A stretch of 64,000 bases of DNA. It comes from an uncultured Eubacterium sp. GTDB taxonomy: Bacteria > Bacillota > Clostridia > Lachnospirales > Lachnospiraceae. Location: assembly GCA_900552795.1 (NCBI GenBank), contig USBB01000006.1, positions 23,959 to 87,958 on the forward strand. The letters run 5' to 3'. Below, piece by piece: positions 16,419 to 27,145 of this stretch (positions are counted from its first letter, which is position 1; each line of letters opens with the position of its first letter). A program made the translations under genes and the position numbers. The notes under the pieces were generated by a model. The model did no database searches. It was not told the DNA's origin and was given only the letters and a program-made list of their open reading frames with translations.

Positions 16419-17358
16419 CGTCTTCGTCCCCTCTCATAAGATTTTCCTGAACTCTTCTATACAATTCCTTAGCCGCATTATATCCCATCTTCTTCTGTCT
16501 GTGGTTTACTGCTGCCGCCTCAACAATAACAGCTAAATTACGTCCCGGTCTTATAGGAAGTGAGTGACATACAACCTTATTACCAAGATACTCCGTATAC
16601 TCCTCCTCAAGTCCAAGTCTGTCATATTCTTTATCCTTATTCCAATCCTCAAGTTTAATAACCATATCTATCTGCTGCTGCTCTTTTATACTCTCAACAC
16701 CAAAAAGAGTTTTAACATCAATTATGCCTATTCCCCTTAATTCTATGAAATATTTTGTAACACCGGGAGCTGAACCGACTAAAGTCTCTTCACTTACCTT
16801 TCTTATCTCCACAGCATCATCTGTCACAAGTCTGTGTCCGCGCTTTATAAGCTCGAGTGCCGCCTCGCTCTTACCTATACCACTCTCACCTGTTATAAGA
16901 ACACCCTCGCCATATACGTCAACCAACACTCCGTGTATTACAATACAAGGTGCAAGCTGAACCTTAAGCCATCTTATAACCTCCGCCATAAAATCAGAGG
17001 TTGCAGCAGTTGACTTTAACACAGGCGTATTATACTTTACCGCAAGTTCAAGTATTTTCTGCTCAGGTTCAAGATTTCTGCAAAATACAAGACATGGTAT
17101 GTTACTTGAAATAAGCTGCATGTACTGATTAAAACGTTCTGTCTCGGTAAGACTTTTAAGATATGCGTATTCTACATTTCCTATTATCTGTATACGGTCG
17201 TTGGAAAATTCATCATAAAATCCCGTAAGCTGCAATGCCGGCCTGTTCACTTCAGGAGCATGCAGCCAGATACCGGTCGTATCAACCTGCGGCGTTAAAT
17301 TTTCAAGCTGCATTTTTTCTATTACCTTTGACAGCTTAACTCTCTGCGTACCATTCAT
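16411..17358 (-). CDS. hprK: HPr kinase/phosphorylase
   Basis: A 315-residue HprK/P. It has the P-loop GVLITGESGIGKSEAALELI, the family signature IELRGIGIIDVKTLFGV, and RPGRNLAVIVEAAAVNHRQK at the C-terminus. It phosphorylates Ser46 of HPr in response to fructose-1,6-bisphosphate/ATP and reverses this with phosphate, controlling CcpA-dependent catabolite repression. GAGG precedes the ATG. It follows uvrC by about 73 nt. Confidence 0.96.
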   Translation of the reverse strand: MNGTQRVKLSKVIEKMQLENLTPQVDTTGIWLHAPEVNRPALQLTGFYDEFSNDRIQIIGNVEYAYLKSLTETERFNQYMQLISSNIPCLVFCRNLEPEQKILELAVKYNTPVLKSTAATSDFMAEVIRWLKVQLAPCIVIHGVLVDVYGEGVLITGESGIGKSEAALELIKRGHRLVTDDAVEIRKVSEETLVGSAPGVTKYFIELRGIGIIDVKTLFGVESIKEQQQIDMVIKLEDWNKDKEYDRLGLEEEYTEYLGNKVVCHSLPIRPGRNLAVIVEAAAVNHRQKKMGYNAAKELYRRVQENLMRGDEDDE

Positions 17359-17431
17359 ATAAATACCTCATTTCCGATTACATATTTTTTACGATTTATG
17401 CTCATACTTAAGATTTTAACACAAAAATATG

Positions 17432-19264
17432 TTAATGAAAATATGTGTATATATTTTCTGCAACTGCCTGCGTAATTTTATCGACTTTCATAAGCTCATC
17501 TACAGATGCCTGCCTTATCTTTTCTATATCAAGAAAATGCTTCATAAGTGCTTTTCTTCTTGCAGGCCCGATACCCTCAATTCCGTCAAGAACTGAATTC
17601 ACCTGTGCCTTGCCGCGCAGGCTCCTGTGATACTCTATCGCAAACCGGTGCGCCTCATCCTGGATTCTAGTTATAAGCTTAAAGCCCTCGCTCCTTGTAT
17701 CTATAGGAATCTCAACATTATTAAAGTACAAGCCTCTTGTATTATGTCTGTCATCCTTTACCATTCCGCATACCGGTATTTTAAGATTAAGTTCATCAAG
17801 CACCTCAAGCGCAATATTTACCTGTCCTCTTCCCCCATCCATCATTATAAGGTCCGGATATACATCAAAACCTGCCGAGCCCTCAATAGCCCTTTTAAAT
17901 CTTCTTGTAAGCACTTCTTTCATACTCTTATAATCATCAGGGCCTTTTACCGTCTTTATCTTAAATTTTCTGTAATCATTTTTCTTCGGTTTTCCGTCCT
18001 CAAACACAACCATTGAGCCAACCGACTCTATACCGTTTGTATTGGATATATCAAAAGCCTCAGCGCGCCTTATAGCCTTAAGATTCAGCCAGCCTGCAAT
18101 CTCTTCCATAGCCCCGGTTGTTCTTTGCTGCTCTCTTTTTATTTTCTCAGTGTCTTTTGTAAGCACCATCTGCGCATTTTTGTACGCCAGTTCAACCAGC
18201 TTTTCCTTGTCGCCCTTTTTAGGCGTGATAATACTTACCTTGCGCTTCTTTATAGACGTAAGCCAGTCTGCTATAATTTCCGAATCCTCTATATCATGCT
18301 GAAGCATTATCACATTTGGAATATAAGGTGTTCCCCCGTAATACTGCTTCATAAACTGAGATATGATTTCAGGCTTCGTATCTCCCTCTGCCACACTCAT
18401 ATGAAAATGGTCTCTTCCAAGAAGCTTTCCCTCTCTTATAAAAAATATCTGTACAACCGCATCAGTTCCGTCTGATGCACATGCGATAACATCCCTGTCG
18501 GTTCCGTCATCCGCGGTTATTTTCTGCTTCTGTGCAACCTGTTTCACGCTCTCAATAAGGTCTCTGTACTTTGCGGCCTCCTCATACTGCATCTGCCCCG
18601 CAGCTTCCTGCATCTGTTTCGTAAGCTTATTTAAAACAGGTGTGTAGGCACCATTCAAAAAATCTATAACACTGTTTACCGCACTTCTGTACTCTTCCTC
18701 ACTCACATATCCCTGACACGGAGCACTGCACTGTCCTATATGATAATTAAGACATGGCCTTTCCTTTCCAGTATCCTTTGGAAGCTGTCTGTTGCACGTT
18801 CTTATCTTGTACAGCTTGCACAAAAGCTCTATGGTATCTTTAACTGATGATGCAGATGTGTAAGGTCCAAAATATTTTCCTGTTTTGTGCTTCAAATTTC
18901 TTGTAAACTGGACTCTCGGAAATGCTTCATGCGTTGTAACCTTAATAAAAGGATATGTCTTGTCGTCCTTTAACATTGTATTATATTTAGGCCTGTGTTC
19001 TTTTATGAGATTACATTCAAGAACCAGTGCCTCAAGCTCAGAATCAGTAATTATATATTCAAAATATGCAATATTTGAAACCATCATCTTTATCTTTGCA
19101 GTGTGATTAGTACTGCTTCTGAAATACTGTCGAACACGATTTTTAAGACTGACAGCCTTACCTACATAGATAATCGTATCAGTCTTGTCATGCATAATAT
19201 AAACTCCCGGCTTATCCGGGAGCTTTTTTAATTCACCTTCTAAATCAAACACAATAACCTCCAT
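17432..19264 (-). CDS. uvrC: Excinuclease ABC subunit C
   Basis: A 610-residue UvrC. It has the GIY-YIG nuclease ([23 protein letters not shown]), the Cys cluster [13 protein letters not shown], the UVR helix ([16 protein letters not shown]), the RNase H-like nuclease domain ([26 protein letters not shown]) and a C-terminal helix-hairpin-helix ([18 protein letters not shown]). It makes both incisions in nucleotide excision repair. It lies only 10 nt downstream of the transglutaminase gene. Confidence 0.97.
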   Translation of the reverse strand: MEVIVFDLEGELKKLPDKPGVYIMHDKTDTIIYVGKAVSLKNRVRQYFRSSTNHTAKIKMMVSNIAYFEYIITDSELEALVLECNLIKEHRPKYNTMLKDDKTYPFIKVTTHEAFPRVQFTRNLKHKTGKYFGPYTSASSVKDTIELLCKLYKIRTCNRQLPKDTGKERPCLNYHIGQCSAPCQGYVSEEEYRSAVNSVIDFLNGAYTPVLNKLTKQMQEAAGQMQYEEAAKYRDLIESVKQVAQKQKITADDGTDRDVIACASDGTDAVVQIFFIREGKLLGRDHFHMSVAEGDTKPEIISQFMKQYYGGTPYIPNVIMLQHDIEDSEIIADWLTSIKKRKVSIITPKKGDKEKLVELAYKNAQMVLTKDTEKIKREQQRTTGAMEEIAGWLNLKAIRRAEAFDISNTNGIESVGSMVVFEDGKPKKNDYRKFKIKTVKGPDDYKSMKEVLTRRFKRAIEGSAGFDVYPDLIMMDGGRGQVNIALEVLDELNLKIPVCGMVKDDRHNTRGLYFNNVEIPIDTRSEGFKLITRIQDEAHRFAIEYHRSLRGKAQVNSVLDGIEGIGPARRKALMKHFLDIEKIRQASVDELMKVDKITQAVAENIYTYFH

Positions 19265-19274
19265 ACCAAATGGG

Positions 19275-21635
19275 TTATCTGCATTTCCTGCCTTTAGACT
19301 TTATAAATTCTTTGATATTCAGTACTGAATTTCTGATAACAGCCATAGTCTCCTCGTCAACAGTATTTTTACCATCACCGAATCTTTGCTCTAAAGCCTT
19401 ATCAACTATAAGCATTATATTATTCTGCTTAAAAATAGGGTCCGCTTTTTCCAAAAACCTCGCATATTCTTCATAATCCATATATCTCGGACGCCTATAC
19501 ATCGTATTTTTAAGTATTCTCTCGAGATATTCGTATAAATCAACCGGGTCTCCGCAGGAAAGCAGTTTTTCAGTCTTTCGGCGGCTGCTCAAAATTCGTA
19601 TCACCGCTGCAATTATTATACTACAAATTAAAAGAATAGCTATAATAATACACAACACATTTACAAATTTTTCATGATATTTGCCAGTCTCTTCTTCCTG
19701 CTCATCCGTATTTTCAGTTTCCATCACACTCTGCTGCTGAGTATCCTCCTGCATTTCCTCAGTTTCCTCTGTTTCAACTGCCTCACTCTCAGCTTCTGTC
19801 CCCGTCTGCTGTATTGCTTCTTCACTCTCCATCATAGGCGGTGTAACCTCAACAACTATCCAGCCCACGCCCTCAATAAACACTTCTGCCCAAGCATGTG
19901 CATAGCTGTCAAGCACATCAACCTCCTTTACATTGATACGCCTGTCAGGATTTTTATTTTTGGTCAGCTCCCTATACAAATAATCTGTCTCTAATACATC
20001 TCTTCCTTCTTTTATAACACTGTCTTCAACAGCGTAACCTTCTACATACCTAGCCGGAATCCCTGCCGACCTGAATGCCAGAACCGCACCCGTCGCAAAA
20101 TATGTACAATATCCTTCCTTACTCTCTAACAGAAAATACTCGGCAAAATCCTCCCCTTCAGGTATTCTTCCCGGTGCTTTTGTGTATCTGTAATTAGTCG
20201 AAAATACCTTTTTAACATAATCAATATAATCGTATATATCGTTAACAGTCTCAATTTTACTACTCCCAAAAACTGTCTGAACCACAGCTTTAGACTCGTC
20301 ATCTATCTGTGTATATGTGTCACGCACATTTTCAATCACACTGCTGTTATAATCTTTACCGCTGCTCTTTTTCTGAAATAGATTTTCGCTTTCCATTTCC
20401 ACATTGCCTCTCGCAACATTCTTTAACTTGTCAAAAAGTGATTTGTCAGGCTCGTATCTGAAAACTCTCTTAAAATCATCGTCGTAAGCAATCTCAAACA
20501 CATATTTTCTGACAAGCTCATCGTAATCACCTGTTCCTCCATCGAGATAATCCTTAAGCTTTTTATCATTTTCAACCGTAACCATCATAAGACGGTTATA
20601 TTGGTCAGCCCCCTCCTCATAAGTCTTTTTGTACCACATATTACTTCCATATCTGTAGTATAAACACTCACGATTTGGAAGGTACTGCGTGCTTCCTGTC
20701 GGCAATGTAGTATATCTGTACGTAATTTCATTATTGTGTCTTATGATATCAGCTTCTCCAAGCTTACTCATATCATTTATATCACCGCGGTTTATGCCGC
20801 TGTTATTTTCCCCTTCTGCGTCCGAACTGCTGTTTCCTATACCGCCCCGAGCTTCCAAAAATACATTCCCTATCATATCAAATACAGCAGGCTGCTTATA
20901 TTTTGAAGGAGAAAACACTATAAGACAGAACACCGAAACCGCTAAAACCATTACCATAATTATAACCGGTGTACGAAATATCTCATTTTTTCTGCCCAGT
21001 GCTCCTACGCCGAAAATATAAATAAAGCTTAATATAAATATGTATATCGGCGGAATCACATTAAACCCTATAAAAATAAGCATTATAGGAAACAATGTAA
21101 GCATTGCTGCATAAAGACAACGCAGTTTTACAACGGCAAAGCTTACAACAATAAATGTTAATACTGTTATAAAAAATGCCGCCGCTCCCGCATCATTTGC
21201 ATTTTGTGAAAAAAGTCCACCATCAGTGCCTATCATTCCGATTGAATCACCAGATGCTTCCTTAAAAGATTGAATACAGTTATTAATAATATATATGGTT
21301 CCTGAAATTATTTTTCTTAAAAATAAAGCTGCAGCAACTGCTGACAATACAGTAAATGCCTGCAGTATACGCACATATTTTTTAAAAAATGACCTAAAAC
21401 ATAAAAAAGCCGCCAGAAATAAAGCCAATACAACTGCTACCATACTCACAAGTACTGCATGCGTCTTCATATCTGCACACACAAATAATATATGCGTAAT
21501 ACTTATTGTCCCTGTGAGCGTAAGTATTGACAATAAAACCGCATGTTTATAAATATCTAACCTGCTGTCTGCATCAGCTTTATCCATCTCATTAATATCT
21601 GCTTTATTATTTTTATTAATATTCTTCATATCCAT
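19275..21635 (-). CDS. Membrane transglutaminase-like protein (TgpA/DUF3488 type)
   Basis: A 786-residue protein. Residues 30-245 hold about seven membrane helices, then comes an extracellular region with a transglutaminase core. Its Cys is in [13 protein letters not shown] (about 510) and its His in [10 protein letters not shown] (about 580). The third position, usually Asp in a DATP motif, reads WIVVEVTPP. An acidic linker and another membrane helix (about 665-690) precede a cytoplasmic DUF4129-like tail ([15 protein letters not shown]). MoxR-DUF58-transglutaminase trios are common, but their role is poorly known. It is the third gene of that trio here. Confidence 0.87.
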   Translation of the reverse strand: MDMKNINKNNKADINEMDKADADSRLDIYKHAVLLSILTLTGTISITHILFVCADMKTHAVLVSMVAVVLALFLAAFLCFRSFFKKYVRILQAFTVLSAVAAALFLRKIISGTIYIINNCIQSFKEASGDSIGMIGTDGGLFSQNANDAGAAAFFITVLTFIVVSFAVVKLRCLYAAMLTLFPIMLIFIGFNVIPPIYIFILSFIYIFGVGALGRKNEIFRTPVIIMVMVLAVSVFCLIVFSPSKYKQPAVFDMIGNVFLEARGGIGNSSSDAEGENNSGINRGDINDMSKLGEADIIRHNNEITYRYTTLPTGSTQYLPNRECLYYRYGSNMWYKKTYEEGADQYNRLMMVTVENDKKLKDYLDGGTGDYDELVRKYVFEIAYDDDFKRVFRYEPDKSLFDKLKNVARGNVEMESENLFQKKSSGKDYNSSVIENVRDTYTQIDDESKAVVQTVFGSSKIETVNDIYDYIDYVKKVFSTNYRYTKAPGRIPEGEDFAEYFLLESKEGYCTYFATGAVLAFRSAGIPARYVEGYAVEDSVIKEGRDVLETDYLYRELTKNKNPDRRINVKEVDVLDSYAHAWAEVFIEGVGWIVVEVTPPMMESEEAIQQTGTEAESEAVETEETEEMQEDTQQQSVMETENTDEQEEETGKYHEKFVNVLCIIIAILLICSIIIAAVIRILSSRRKTEKLLSCGDPVDLYEYLERILKNTMYRRPRYMDYEEYARFLEKADPIFKQNNIMLIVDKALEQRFGDGKNTVDEETMAVIRNSVLNIKEFIKSKGRKCR

Positions 21636-21695
21636 AATAATTATGCCCCAAAGCCGCCTGATATCTTATGTTTGTTTATTTTTGCTTATTTTTGT

Positions 21696-22754
21696 TTAAT
21701 TCATACAATCAAGTATTTCCTGTATATCTTCTTTGGCCACGTTAACAACATTCTGATTTTCTATGTTTAGTGGTACCTGCGATATAATAATAGTATTTTC
21801 ACCAAACAATTCTTCATTTTCCAATCCTGCTAAAATATCAATATTATCGTTACCGCACCTGATACTCATCAGCTTCTGCATCGCATATTTAAGCTCCTCA
21901 AATGTTGTAAAATCTTCCTTTTGAATCTGTTTTCTCTCACTATTCCACGCAATAAATCTCGCCTTGGCCCCACGTTCGCAAAAAAATATCCCAAATGAAT
22001 ACGCCGCCTGATATATTTTATCAAGATTTTCCATGAAATCTTTTGCTGCGTATTTCGATAAATCCACAATAATATTGACACTCTCATCCTCCTGCTCTCC
22101 ATACTGTTTTACTATATAATCTTCAGTAAGCAGACTGAGTTTCCAGTGTATCTTTTTTAATGAATCTCCGTTTTCGTACTTTCTTAAATCAAAAACTTCG
22201 GTATTATCCGGCTCCATATAAGAAAATCGATACTGCATATCCTCGTTTATAAATCCCTCTGCATGACTTTTTGCCCTTAAAACCTTAGGAAATACAAAAA
22301 CTTTTCTTGTTATATCACAATCATACTTTGTGGAAAATATCTGCAAACCATCCCTTACTTCAAATCTTTCACAGTTTATTCTCATAACTCCGCAGTGTTC
22401 AGGCTTAAAAATCAGATTTTTTTCTTTATTCAAGACAGTTATACTACCGGCATTGTCTGTGATATTATTAAGATAATCAGCAGTCACGTCCAGTGTATTC
22501 CATGGCAAAGCTGCATTGTATTTGCTCTGTGTCCTTACGCAAAGCTCCACATCACCACCTATATCAACGTTCTTAGCTTTAACATTTGCCGAAATTCTCA
22601 AGCCGGTTTTTGACAAAAAATACCATATGAAAGACATAAGCGGTACAAGTACAGCAACTGCCAGCATAAGAAAAAAGTGATAATTGTAATACAACGCATT
22701 TAAAACTATTACGCCTATTAAACAAATTATATATATAACTTTACGCATCCACAT
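21696..22754 (-). CDS. DUF58 domain protein
   Basis: A 352-residue protein with two N-terminal membrane helices (residues 5-50) and a DUF58 region. The key motif is VFDLRKYENGDSLKKIHWKLS (about 190-210), matching the conserved RxYxxGDxxxxIxWKxS. A vWA-like C-terminal fold follows (VNIIVDLSKYA, NTIIISQVPL). The family partners MoxR ATPases. It lies 10 nt after moxR on the same strand. The start could also be the Met two codons in. Confidence 0.88.
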   Translation of the reverse strand: MWMRKVIYIICLIGVIVLNALYYNYHFFLMLAVAVLVPLMSFIWYFLSKTGLRISANVKAKNVDIGGDVELCVRTQSKYNAALPWNTLDVTADYLNNITDNAGSITVLNKEKNLIFKPEHCGVMRINCERFEVRDGLQIFSTKYDCDITRKVFVFPKVLRAKSHAEGFINEDMQYRFSYMEPDNTEVFDLRKYENGDSLKKIHWKLSLLTEDYIVKQYGEQEDESVNIIVDLSKYAAKDFMENLDKIYQAAYSFGIFFCERGAKARFIAWNSERKQIQKEDFTTFEELKYAMQKLMSIRCGNDNIDILAGLENEELFGENTIIISQVPLNIENQNVVNVAKEDIQEILDCMN

Positions 22755-22764
22755 CCCTATTACC

Positions 22765-23745
22765 CTACCAAATTATTGCAGCGTCATTTTCTTTTGTATT
22801 TAACTTAGGTGCCTCAACCTCTTTAACAACGCTGTCAAGAATATCTTTTGCTTTGTTTTTGGTCTGTCCGAAATCCCTGTTCAAAACAAGCCTGTGGCAC
22901 ACTGTGTCTGCAAGCACACTTACTACATCTGACGGTAAAACATAATCATGCCCCCTAAGAAACGCAAATGATTTTGCCATTGCCAATACCGCGATTCCGC
23001 CTCTCGGACTTATTCCATGAATTATGTATTCAGATTTTCTTGTTTTCTCCGCAATCCTTGCAATATACTCATATATACTGTCGTCAACATAAATATCATT
23101 AACATATTCAATCAAGGACAAAAGCTCATCAATACCGACCGCTTTTTCAGCTTTTATTCGTTCTTTTGAAAATCCGTTATTCTTTAAAATAAGAACCTCA
23201 TCCTCAAACGAAGGATATCCCATAGAAATCTTTATCATAAATCTGTCAAGCTGCGATTCCGGAAGTTTCTGTGTTCCTATAGAGCCGAGCGGATTTTGTG
23301 TTGCCATAACAATAAAAGGATCAGGAAGCTTTACAATTTTCCCCTCCACCGTAATTGCATTTTCCTCCATAACCTGAAGAAGTGCGGATTGCGTCTTCGG
23401 TGATGTCCTGTTAATCTCATCTGCCAAAAGAATATTGCAGTTAGCGGCACCCTCTTTAAATTCAAATTGATTAGTTGCCTTATTAAACATATTAAAACCT
23501 AAAATGTCCGATGGCATAACATCAGGCGTAAACTGCACTCTGTTGCACTTTAAATCCATAGCCTTTGCAAATGAAAGCGTCATAGTTGTTTTTCCGACAC
23601 CTGGAATATCATCTATCAGAATATTACCCTTTGCAAGCACAGCCATCATAACCTTACAGATTTCTTCATCCTTACCGATAACGTCCTTTTTAACCTCATT
23701 AAAAATTCTTTTAGCTTTTGATAAATAATATTTTTTGTTCTCCAT
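22765..23745 (-). CDS. MoxR-family AAA+ ATPase
   Basis: A 326-residue MoxR ATPase. It has Walker A IDDIPGVGKTTM (residues 45-55), the family marker VQFTPDVMPSDILGF, Walker B ILLADEINRTSPKTQSALLQ, sensor TQNPLGSIGTQKLPESQLDRF and GISPRGGIAVL at the C-terminal lid. MoxR proteins act as chaperone-like ATPases for DUF58/vWA partners, and the DUF58 gene follows directly. The gap to the anti-sigma-like gene upstream is 38 nt, so the module may be read from the ECF promoter. Confidence 0.93.
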   Translation of the reverse strand: MENKKYYLSKAKRIFNEVKKDVIGKDEEICKVMMAVLAKGNILIDDIPGVGKTTMTLSFAKAMDLKCNRVQFTPDVMPSDILGFNMFNKATNQFEFKEGAANCNILLADEINRTSPKTQSALLQVMEENAITVEGKIVKLPDPFIVMATQNPLGSIGTQKLPESQLDRFMIKISMGYPSFEDEVLILKNNGFSKERIKAEKAVGIDELLSLIEYVNDIYVDDSIYEYIARIAEKTRKSEYIIHGISPRGGIAVLAMAKSFAFLRGHDYVLPSDVVSVLADTVCHRLVLNRDFGQTKNKAKDILDSVVKEVEAPKLNTKENDAAIIW

Positions 23746-23783
23746 TTGAGTCCCCCTAATCTACGTAATAACGGATTTTATCT

Positions 23784-24899
23784 TTATTTTTTTGTATATT
23801 TCCCATTAAGACTAATCAAATCATATTTTATAAGAAAATTATTGTAAACCTTTGCACTGTACCCAACAGCTTCACTGCTTTGCTCAATATTTTCAGAATA
23901 ACTGTTATTGCGTGTTGTCGTATAAAAATCATTACAGCTTATTATTAATCCATTCGCCGAGAATGCAAAATTATTGCTGTTTTCTAACTTTTCTTTTATT
24001 CTGTCAGCACTTTGATATTCGGAAGAAATTTCACCTTTTATAGTCCCGTTTTTCTTGAAATTATTAACTTCACTCAAAATATATTCAGCTATCGCATTCA
24101 TTGACGCATCATAATCAGCAAAAATATCTTTATAGGTAAGCTTTTTGCCGGTATTCGCATCCATTGTTACATTATAGCTCTCAATCCACTCATACTCTTT
24201 AACTGCTGAATTTCTGGCAACTGAACTGCATATTTCACTAAAAGAGAGTACGTTTACTTCGTCATTTTTTACTGTCCCCGTATAACCTGCATCGACTGAA
24301 ATATCAAGCCATTTTCCTGTTTCATATAAATCTGCGACAGGCCCCGTTATGCTCTGATTTCTTTCGTATGTCTGTATTTTAGCCTTTGCACTACTTCCAA
24401 GTATATCATTAATATATCTGTTTGCACTATTATTTTTTCTGTCATTCTGTATATTGACAAAATACTCATTCACGACAAGATTTCCTTTTCCGTTAGTATC
24501 AACCTCCGGATATTTACATTTGTATGATATCTTAACGTCGTTAAACTGTGCAAGATTATTGTATTCCATGTAATTAACTTTTACATCATCTTCTCTATAC
24601 AGAATGTCTTCGCCTGAATATTCAGCCTCAGTTTCAACATTCCCATCATTTAAAGGCATAGCGTCATTTTTTGTATTGTCGATGCCTGTGTATCTGTTTA
24701 CTGCTATAATAATGGCGCAGGCTGCAGCTACAGTCAAAAAAGCTGCCGAAATTCTTAAAATATTATTTTTCCTTGCTGCCGGTTTACATTCAAAATATTC
24801 TGAAATCTGTATTTCTTCATCAAACACTTTTGAACGTTCAATAATATCTTTAATCTGACGCTTAATCACCCTGTCATCAGGATACTTAATTCTCGTCAT
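23784..24899 (-). CDS. Anti-sigma-factor-like membrane protein (RsiV/DUF3298-like)
   Basis: A 371-residue protein with a cytoplasmic N-terminus (about 45 residues), one membrane helix (about 47-67) and an extracellular domain. The domain ends with a pattern seen in DUF3298/RsiV proteins: YNVTMDANTGKKLTYKDIF, then FAFSANGLIISCNDFYTTTR. RsiV-type proteins bind lysozyme and release an ECF sigma factor. Whether this one senses lysozyme is unknown. It overlaps the sigma gene by 14 bp, the usual arrangement for a sigma/anti-sigma pair. Confidence 0.75.
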   Translation of the reverse strand: MTRIKYPDDRVIKRQIKDIIERSKVFDEEIQISEYFECKPAARKNNILRISAAFLTVAAACAIIIAVNRYTGIDNTKNDAMPLNDGNVETEAEYSGEDILYREDDVKVNYMEYNNLAQFNDVKISYKCKYPEVDTNGKGNLVVNEYFVNIQNDRKNNSANRYINDILGSSAKAKIQTYERNQSITGPVADLYETGKWLDISVDAGYTGTVKNDEVNVLSFSEICSSVARNSAVKEYEWIESYNVTMDANTGKKLTYKDIFADYDASMNAIAEYILSEVNNFKKNGTIKGEISSEYQSADRIKEKLENSNNFAFSANGLIISCNDFYTTTRNNSYSENIEQSSEAVGYSAKVYNNFLIKYDLISLNGKYTKK

Positions 24900-25503
24900 A
24901 ATCCATCAGCTCCTTTCTCATTTTCTTAACAACTGCGTAATACCTGTTCTTAACCGTTGAATTTGTTAAGCCCGTATGCTCGCTTATCTCTGAAAATGTG
25001 TATTGCTCCTGCGCCCTCATGAAAAATATCTTTCTTGTAAGCTCATCTTCTTTTACCAACAGGCTGTCCACTCTCTCTTTGGTCATCCTGTCCATGACAT
25101 TATCCTCAAACCTTATTCCATCGTCTTGTTCTACCCAGTCAAGTGTATCCGTCAAAAGCGACTCGTGGTGCTGTCTGCTCCTCTTATAATCTATCACTTT
25201 ATTACACGCAATCCTTGTAATCCATGTTTTAAACGATGCCTTACTGCTGTCAAAAGAAGACAATGCTCTCAAAACAGAAATAAATGTTTCCTGTGTCAAA
25301 TCCATAGACAGCTCCTCATCGGAGGTTCTTAAATATATCTCCTTATAAACACTCTTGTAATACCTCTCTATCAATGTCTCAGCAGCCGCCTTATCATGAT
25401 TATTAACTATAAGTCCTATGAGATACACATCCGTCTCAAAGACCTTTGCCGCAAATTCCATAATAGGATTTTGTTTTGTCACCGCCATAATTTCCGTCTC
25501 CAT
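24886..25503 (-). CDS. ECF-type RNA polymerase sigma factor
   Basis: A 205-residue sigma-70 family ECF factor. Region 2 includes DLTQETFISVLRALSSF and FKTWITRIACNKVIDYKR. Region 4 includes RKIFFMRAQEQYTFSEISEH followed by TGLTNSTVKNRYYAVVKKMR. The start at 25503 is chosen because GGAGGG lies 7 nt upstream. An in-frame ATG 14 codons earlier overlaps the putative promoter. The downstream overlapping gene is its probable anti-sigma factor. Confidence 0.9.
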   Translation of the reverse strand: METEIMAVTKQNPIMEFAAKVFETDVYLIGLIVNNHDKAAAETLIERYYKSVYKEIYLRTSDEELSMDLTQETFISVLRALSSFDSSKASFKTWITRIACNKVIDYKRSRQHHESLLTDTLDWVEQDDGIRFEDNVMDRMTKERVDSLLVKEDELTRKIFFMRAQEQYTFSEISEHTGLTNSTVKNRYYAVVKKMRKELMDYDEN

Positions 25504-25527
25504 AACAATCCCTCCTTCATATCTATA

Positions 25528-25552
25528 TACGAAGGAACTTAACATTTGGTTT
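25528..25552 (-). promoter_or_regulatory. Candidate autoregulated ECF promoter
   Basis: On the minus strand AAAC (25549-25552), 17 nt, CGTA (25528-25531) matches the AAAC/CGTA layout of sigma-W/sigma-V-type ECF promoters. It lies just upstream of the sigma gene, giving a leader of about 20 nt. The identification is by pattern only. Confidence 0.5.
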
Positions 25553-25635
25553 AAATTCTATCATTAATTTTTTTCTGTGACAACATGCCCATTATGAAAG
25601 TGCAAATCATAAGACAATTCGTGTAATCATAATTA

Positions 25636-25705
25636 TCAAAAAAGACCGGTTTCAAATGCGGTTCACCATATACAAATAATGAAACACATTAAAAAACCGG
25701 TCTTT
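25636..25705 (-). terminator. Intrinsic terminator after the alcohol dehydrogenase gene
   Basis: A 12-bp perfect stem AAAGACCGGTTT (25641-25652) with its complement (25694-25705), a 41-nt loop, and a U-tract on the minus strand. Confidence 0.75.
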
Positions 25706-25753
25706 ATTAATCATGTATTATAGCATCAAAAGTTTAACTCAATCTTACTTAAA

Positions 25754-26965
25754 TCAGAAATCAACTTCTGTGTCATAGTAGCAGCACTTAAGAAGCTTCT
25801 CCATCTCTTCCTGACTTGGTTTACGTGGGTTAGAACCTGTGCAGGCATCAAGAAGTGCATTAGCTGCAATGTCATGAAGCTTTGAGAGGAACTCATCTTC
25901 CGGAACAATACCTGTCTCAGCAGGAAGTCCACCCTCTCCGTAATTCTTTATGCACTGCGGAATATTTAATTCATCATTCATCTTACGAAGCATTGCTATA
26001 AGAGCATCTACCTTCTCTTCGACTGTGCTTCCGCCAAGATTAATGAAATCTGCAATATCTGCATAACGCTTAGCAGCTACAGGATCCTTTGAATTGAATT
26101 TTATTACCTTTGGAAGATACATTGCGTTCGCTGCACCGTGGATAATATGTCCGTTCTCAAAAGCAGCTCCTGTCTTGTGTGCCATAGAATGAACAATACC
26201 AAGCAAAGCATTAGAGAATGCCATACCTGCGAGGCACTGTGCATTGTGCATAGAAGCACGTGCATCCATATCTCCGTTATATGATTTAACCAAAGTCGCA
26301 TCTATCATCTTAATTGCGTGTAATGCAAGCGGGTCTGTGTAATCACTGTTAGCTGTTGAAACATATGCTTCAACTGCATGAGTCATAGCATCCATACCTG
26401 TATGAGCTACAAGTTTAACAGGCATAGTCTCTGCAAGCTCAGGGTCAACAATAGCTACATCCGGTGTAATCTCGAAATCTGCCAGAGGATACTTTATACC
26501 CTTTTCGTAATCTGTAATTACTGAAAATGCAGTTACCTCTGTAGCAGTACCTGATGTTGATGAAACAGCACAAAAATGAGCTTTTGTACGAAGCTTAGGC
26601 AATCCGAATACCTTACACATATCCTCAAATGTTGTCTCAGGATACTCATACTTAATCCACATAGCCTTTGCAGCATCTATAGGGGAACCACCGCCGATTG
26701 CAACAATCCAGTCAGGCTCAAATTCTCTCATAACTTCAGCACCCTTCATAACGGTTTCCACTGATGGGTCCGATTCAATTCCCTCAAAAAGGCGAACTTC
26801 CATTCCGGCTTCTTTTAAATAATCTTCAGCTCTCTGAAGGAATCCGTTTCTCTTCATAGAACCACCGCCAACACAGATTATAGCTTTCTTACCCTGTAAT
26901 GTCTTTAATGCTTCTAAAGCTCCTTTACCATGATATAAATCTCTTGGTAATGTAAATCTTGTCAT
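25754..26965 (-). CDS. Iron-containing alcohol dehydrogenase
   Basis: A 403-residue group III alcohol dehydrogenase. It has the nucleotide-binding VAIGGGSPIDAAKAM, the signature STSGTATEVTAFSV, and the metal site made of Asp and His in THTGMDAMTHAVEAYVS-like sequence (here AHTGMDAMTHAVEAY), His in VHSMAHKTGA and His in HIIHGAANA. Such enzymes reduce aldehydes to ethanol or butanol in Clostridial fermentation. The natural substrate is not certain. A strong SD (AGGAGG), its own promoter and its own terminator suggest a highly expressed single gene. Confidence 0.93.
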   Translation of the reverse strand: MTRFTLPRDLYHGKGALEALKTLQGKKAIICVGGGSMKRNGFLQRAEDYLKEAGMEVRLFEGIESDPSVETVMKGAEVMREFEPDWIVAIGGGSPIDAAKAMWIKYEYPETTFEDMCKVFGLPKLRTKAHFCAVSSTSGTATEVTAFSVITDYEKGIKYPLADFEITPDVAIVDPELAETMPVKLVAHTGMDAMTHAVEAYVSTANSDYTDPLALHAIKMIDATLVKSYNGDMDARASMHNAQCLAGMAFSNALLGIVHSMAHKTGAAFENGHIIHGAANAMYLPKVIKFNSKDPVAAKRYADIADFINLGGSTVEEKVDALIAMLRKMNDELNIPQCIKNYGEGGLPAETGIVPEDEFLSKLHDIAANALLDACTGSNPRKPSQEEMEKLLKCCYYDTEVDF

Positions 26966-27030
26966 TTTAAATACCTCCTGAAAACCAAATAATCTAATGG
27001 ATTGTTAATATTTAATCAATCTATGTGTAC

Positions 27031-27059
27031 ATTATAACCTCTTTTTAAATATATTTCAA
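27031..27059 (-). promoter_or_regulatory. Sigma-A promoter for the alcohol dehydrogenase gene
   Basis: TTGAAA (27054-27059), 17 nt, TATAAT (27031-27036) on the minus strand, with a leader of about 60 nt. Confidence 0.78.
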
Positions 27060-27145
27060 GCATGTACTGTTAAAAAATTGACAAAATTTATGAATTTTTT
27101 TCTATAGGATTTTTTAATAATAAAACTATCTCGCACCCCTGAAAA

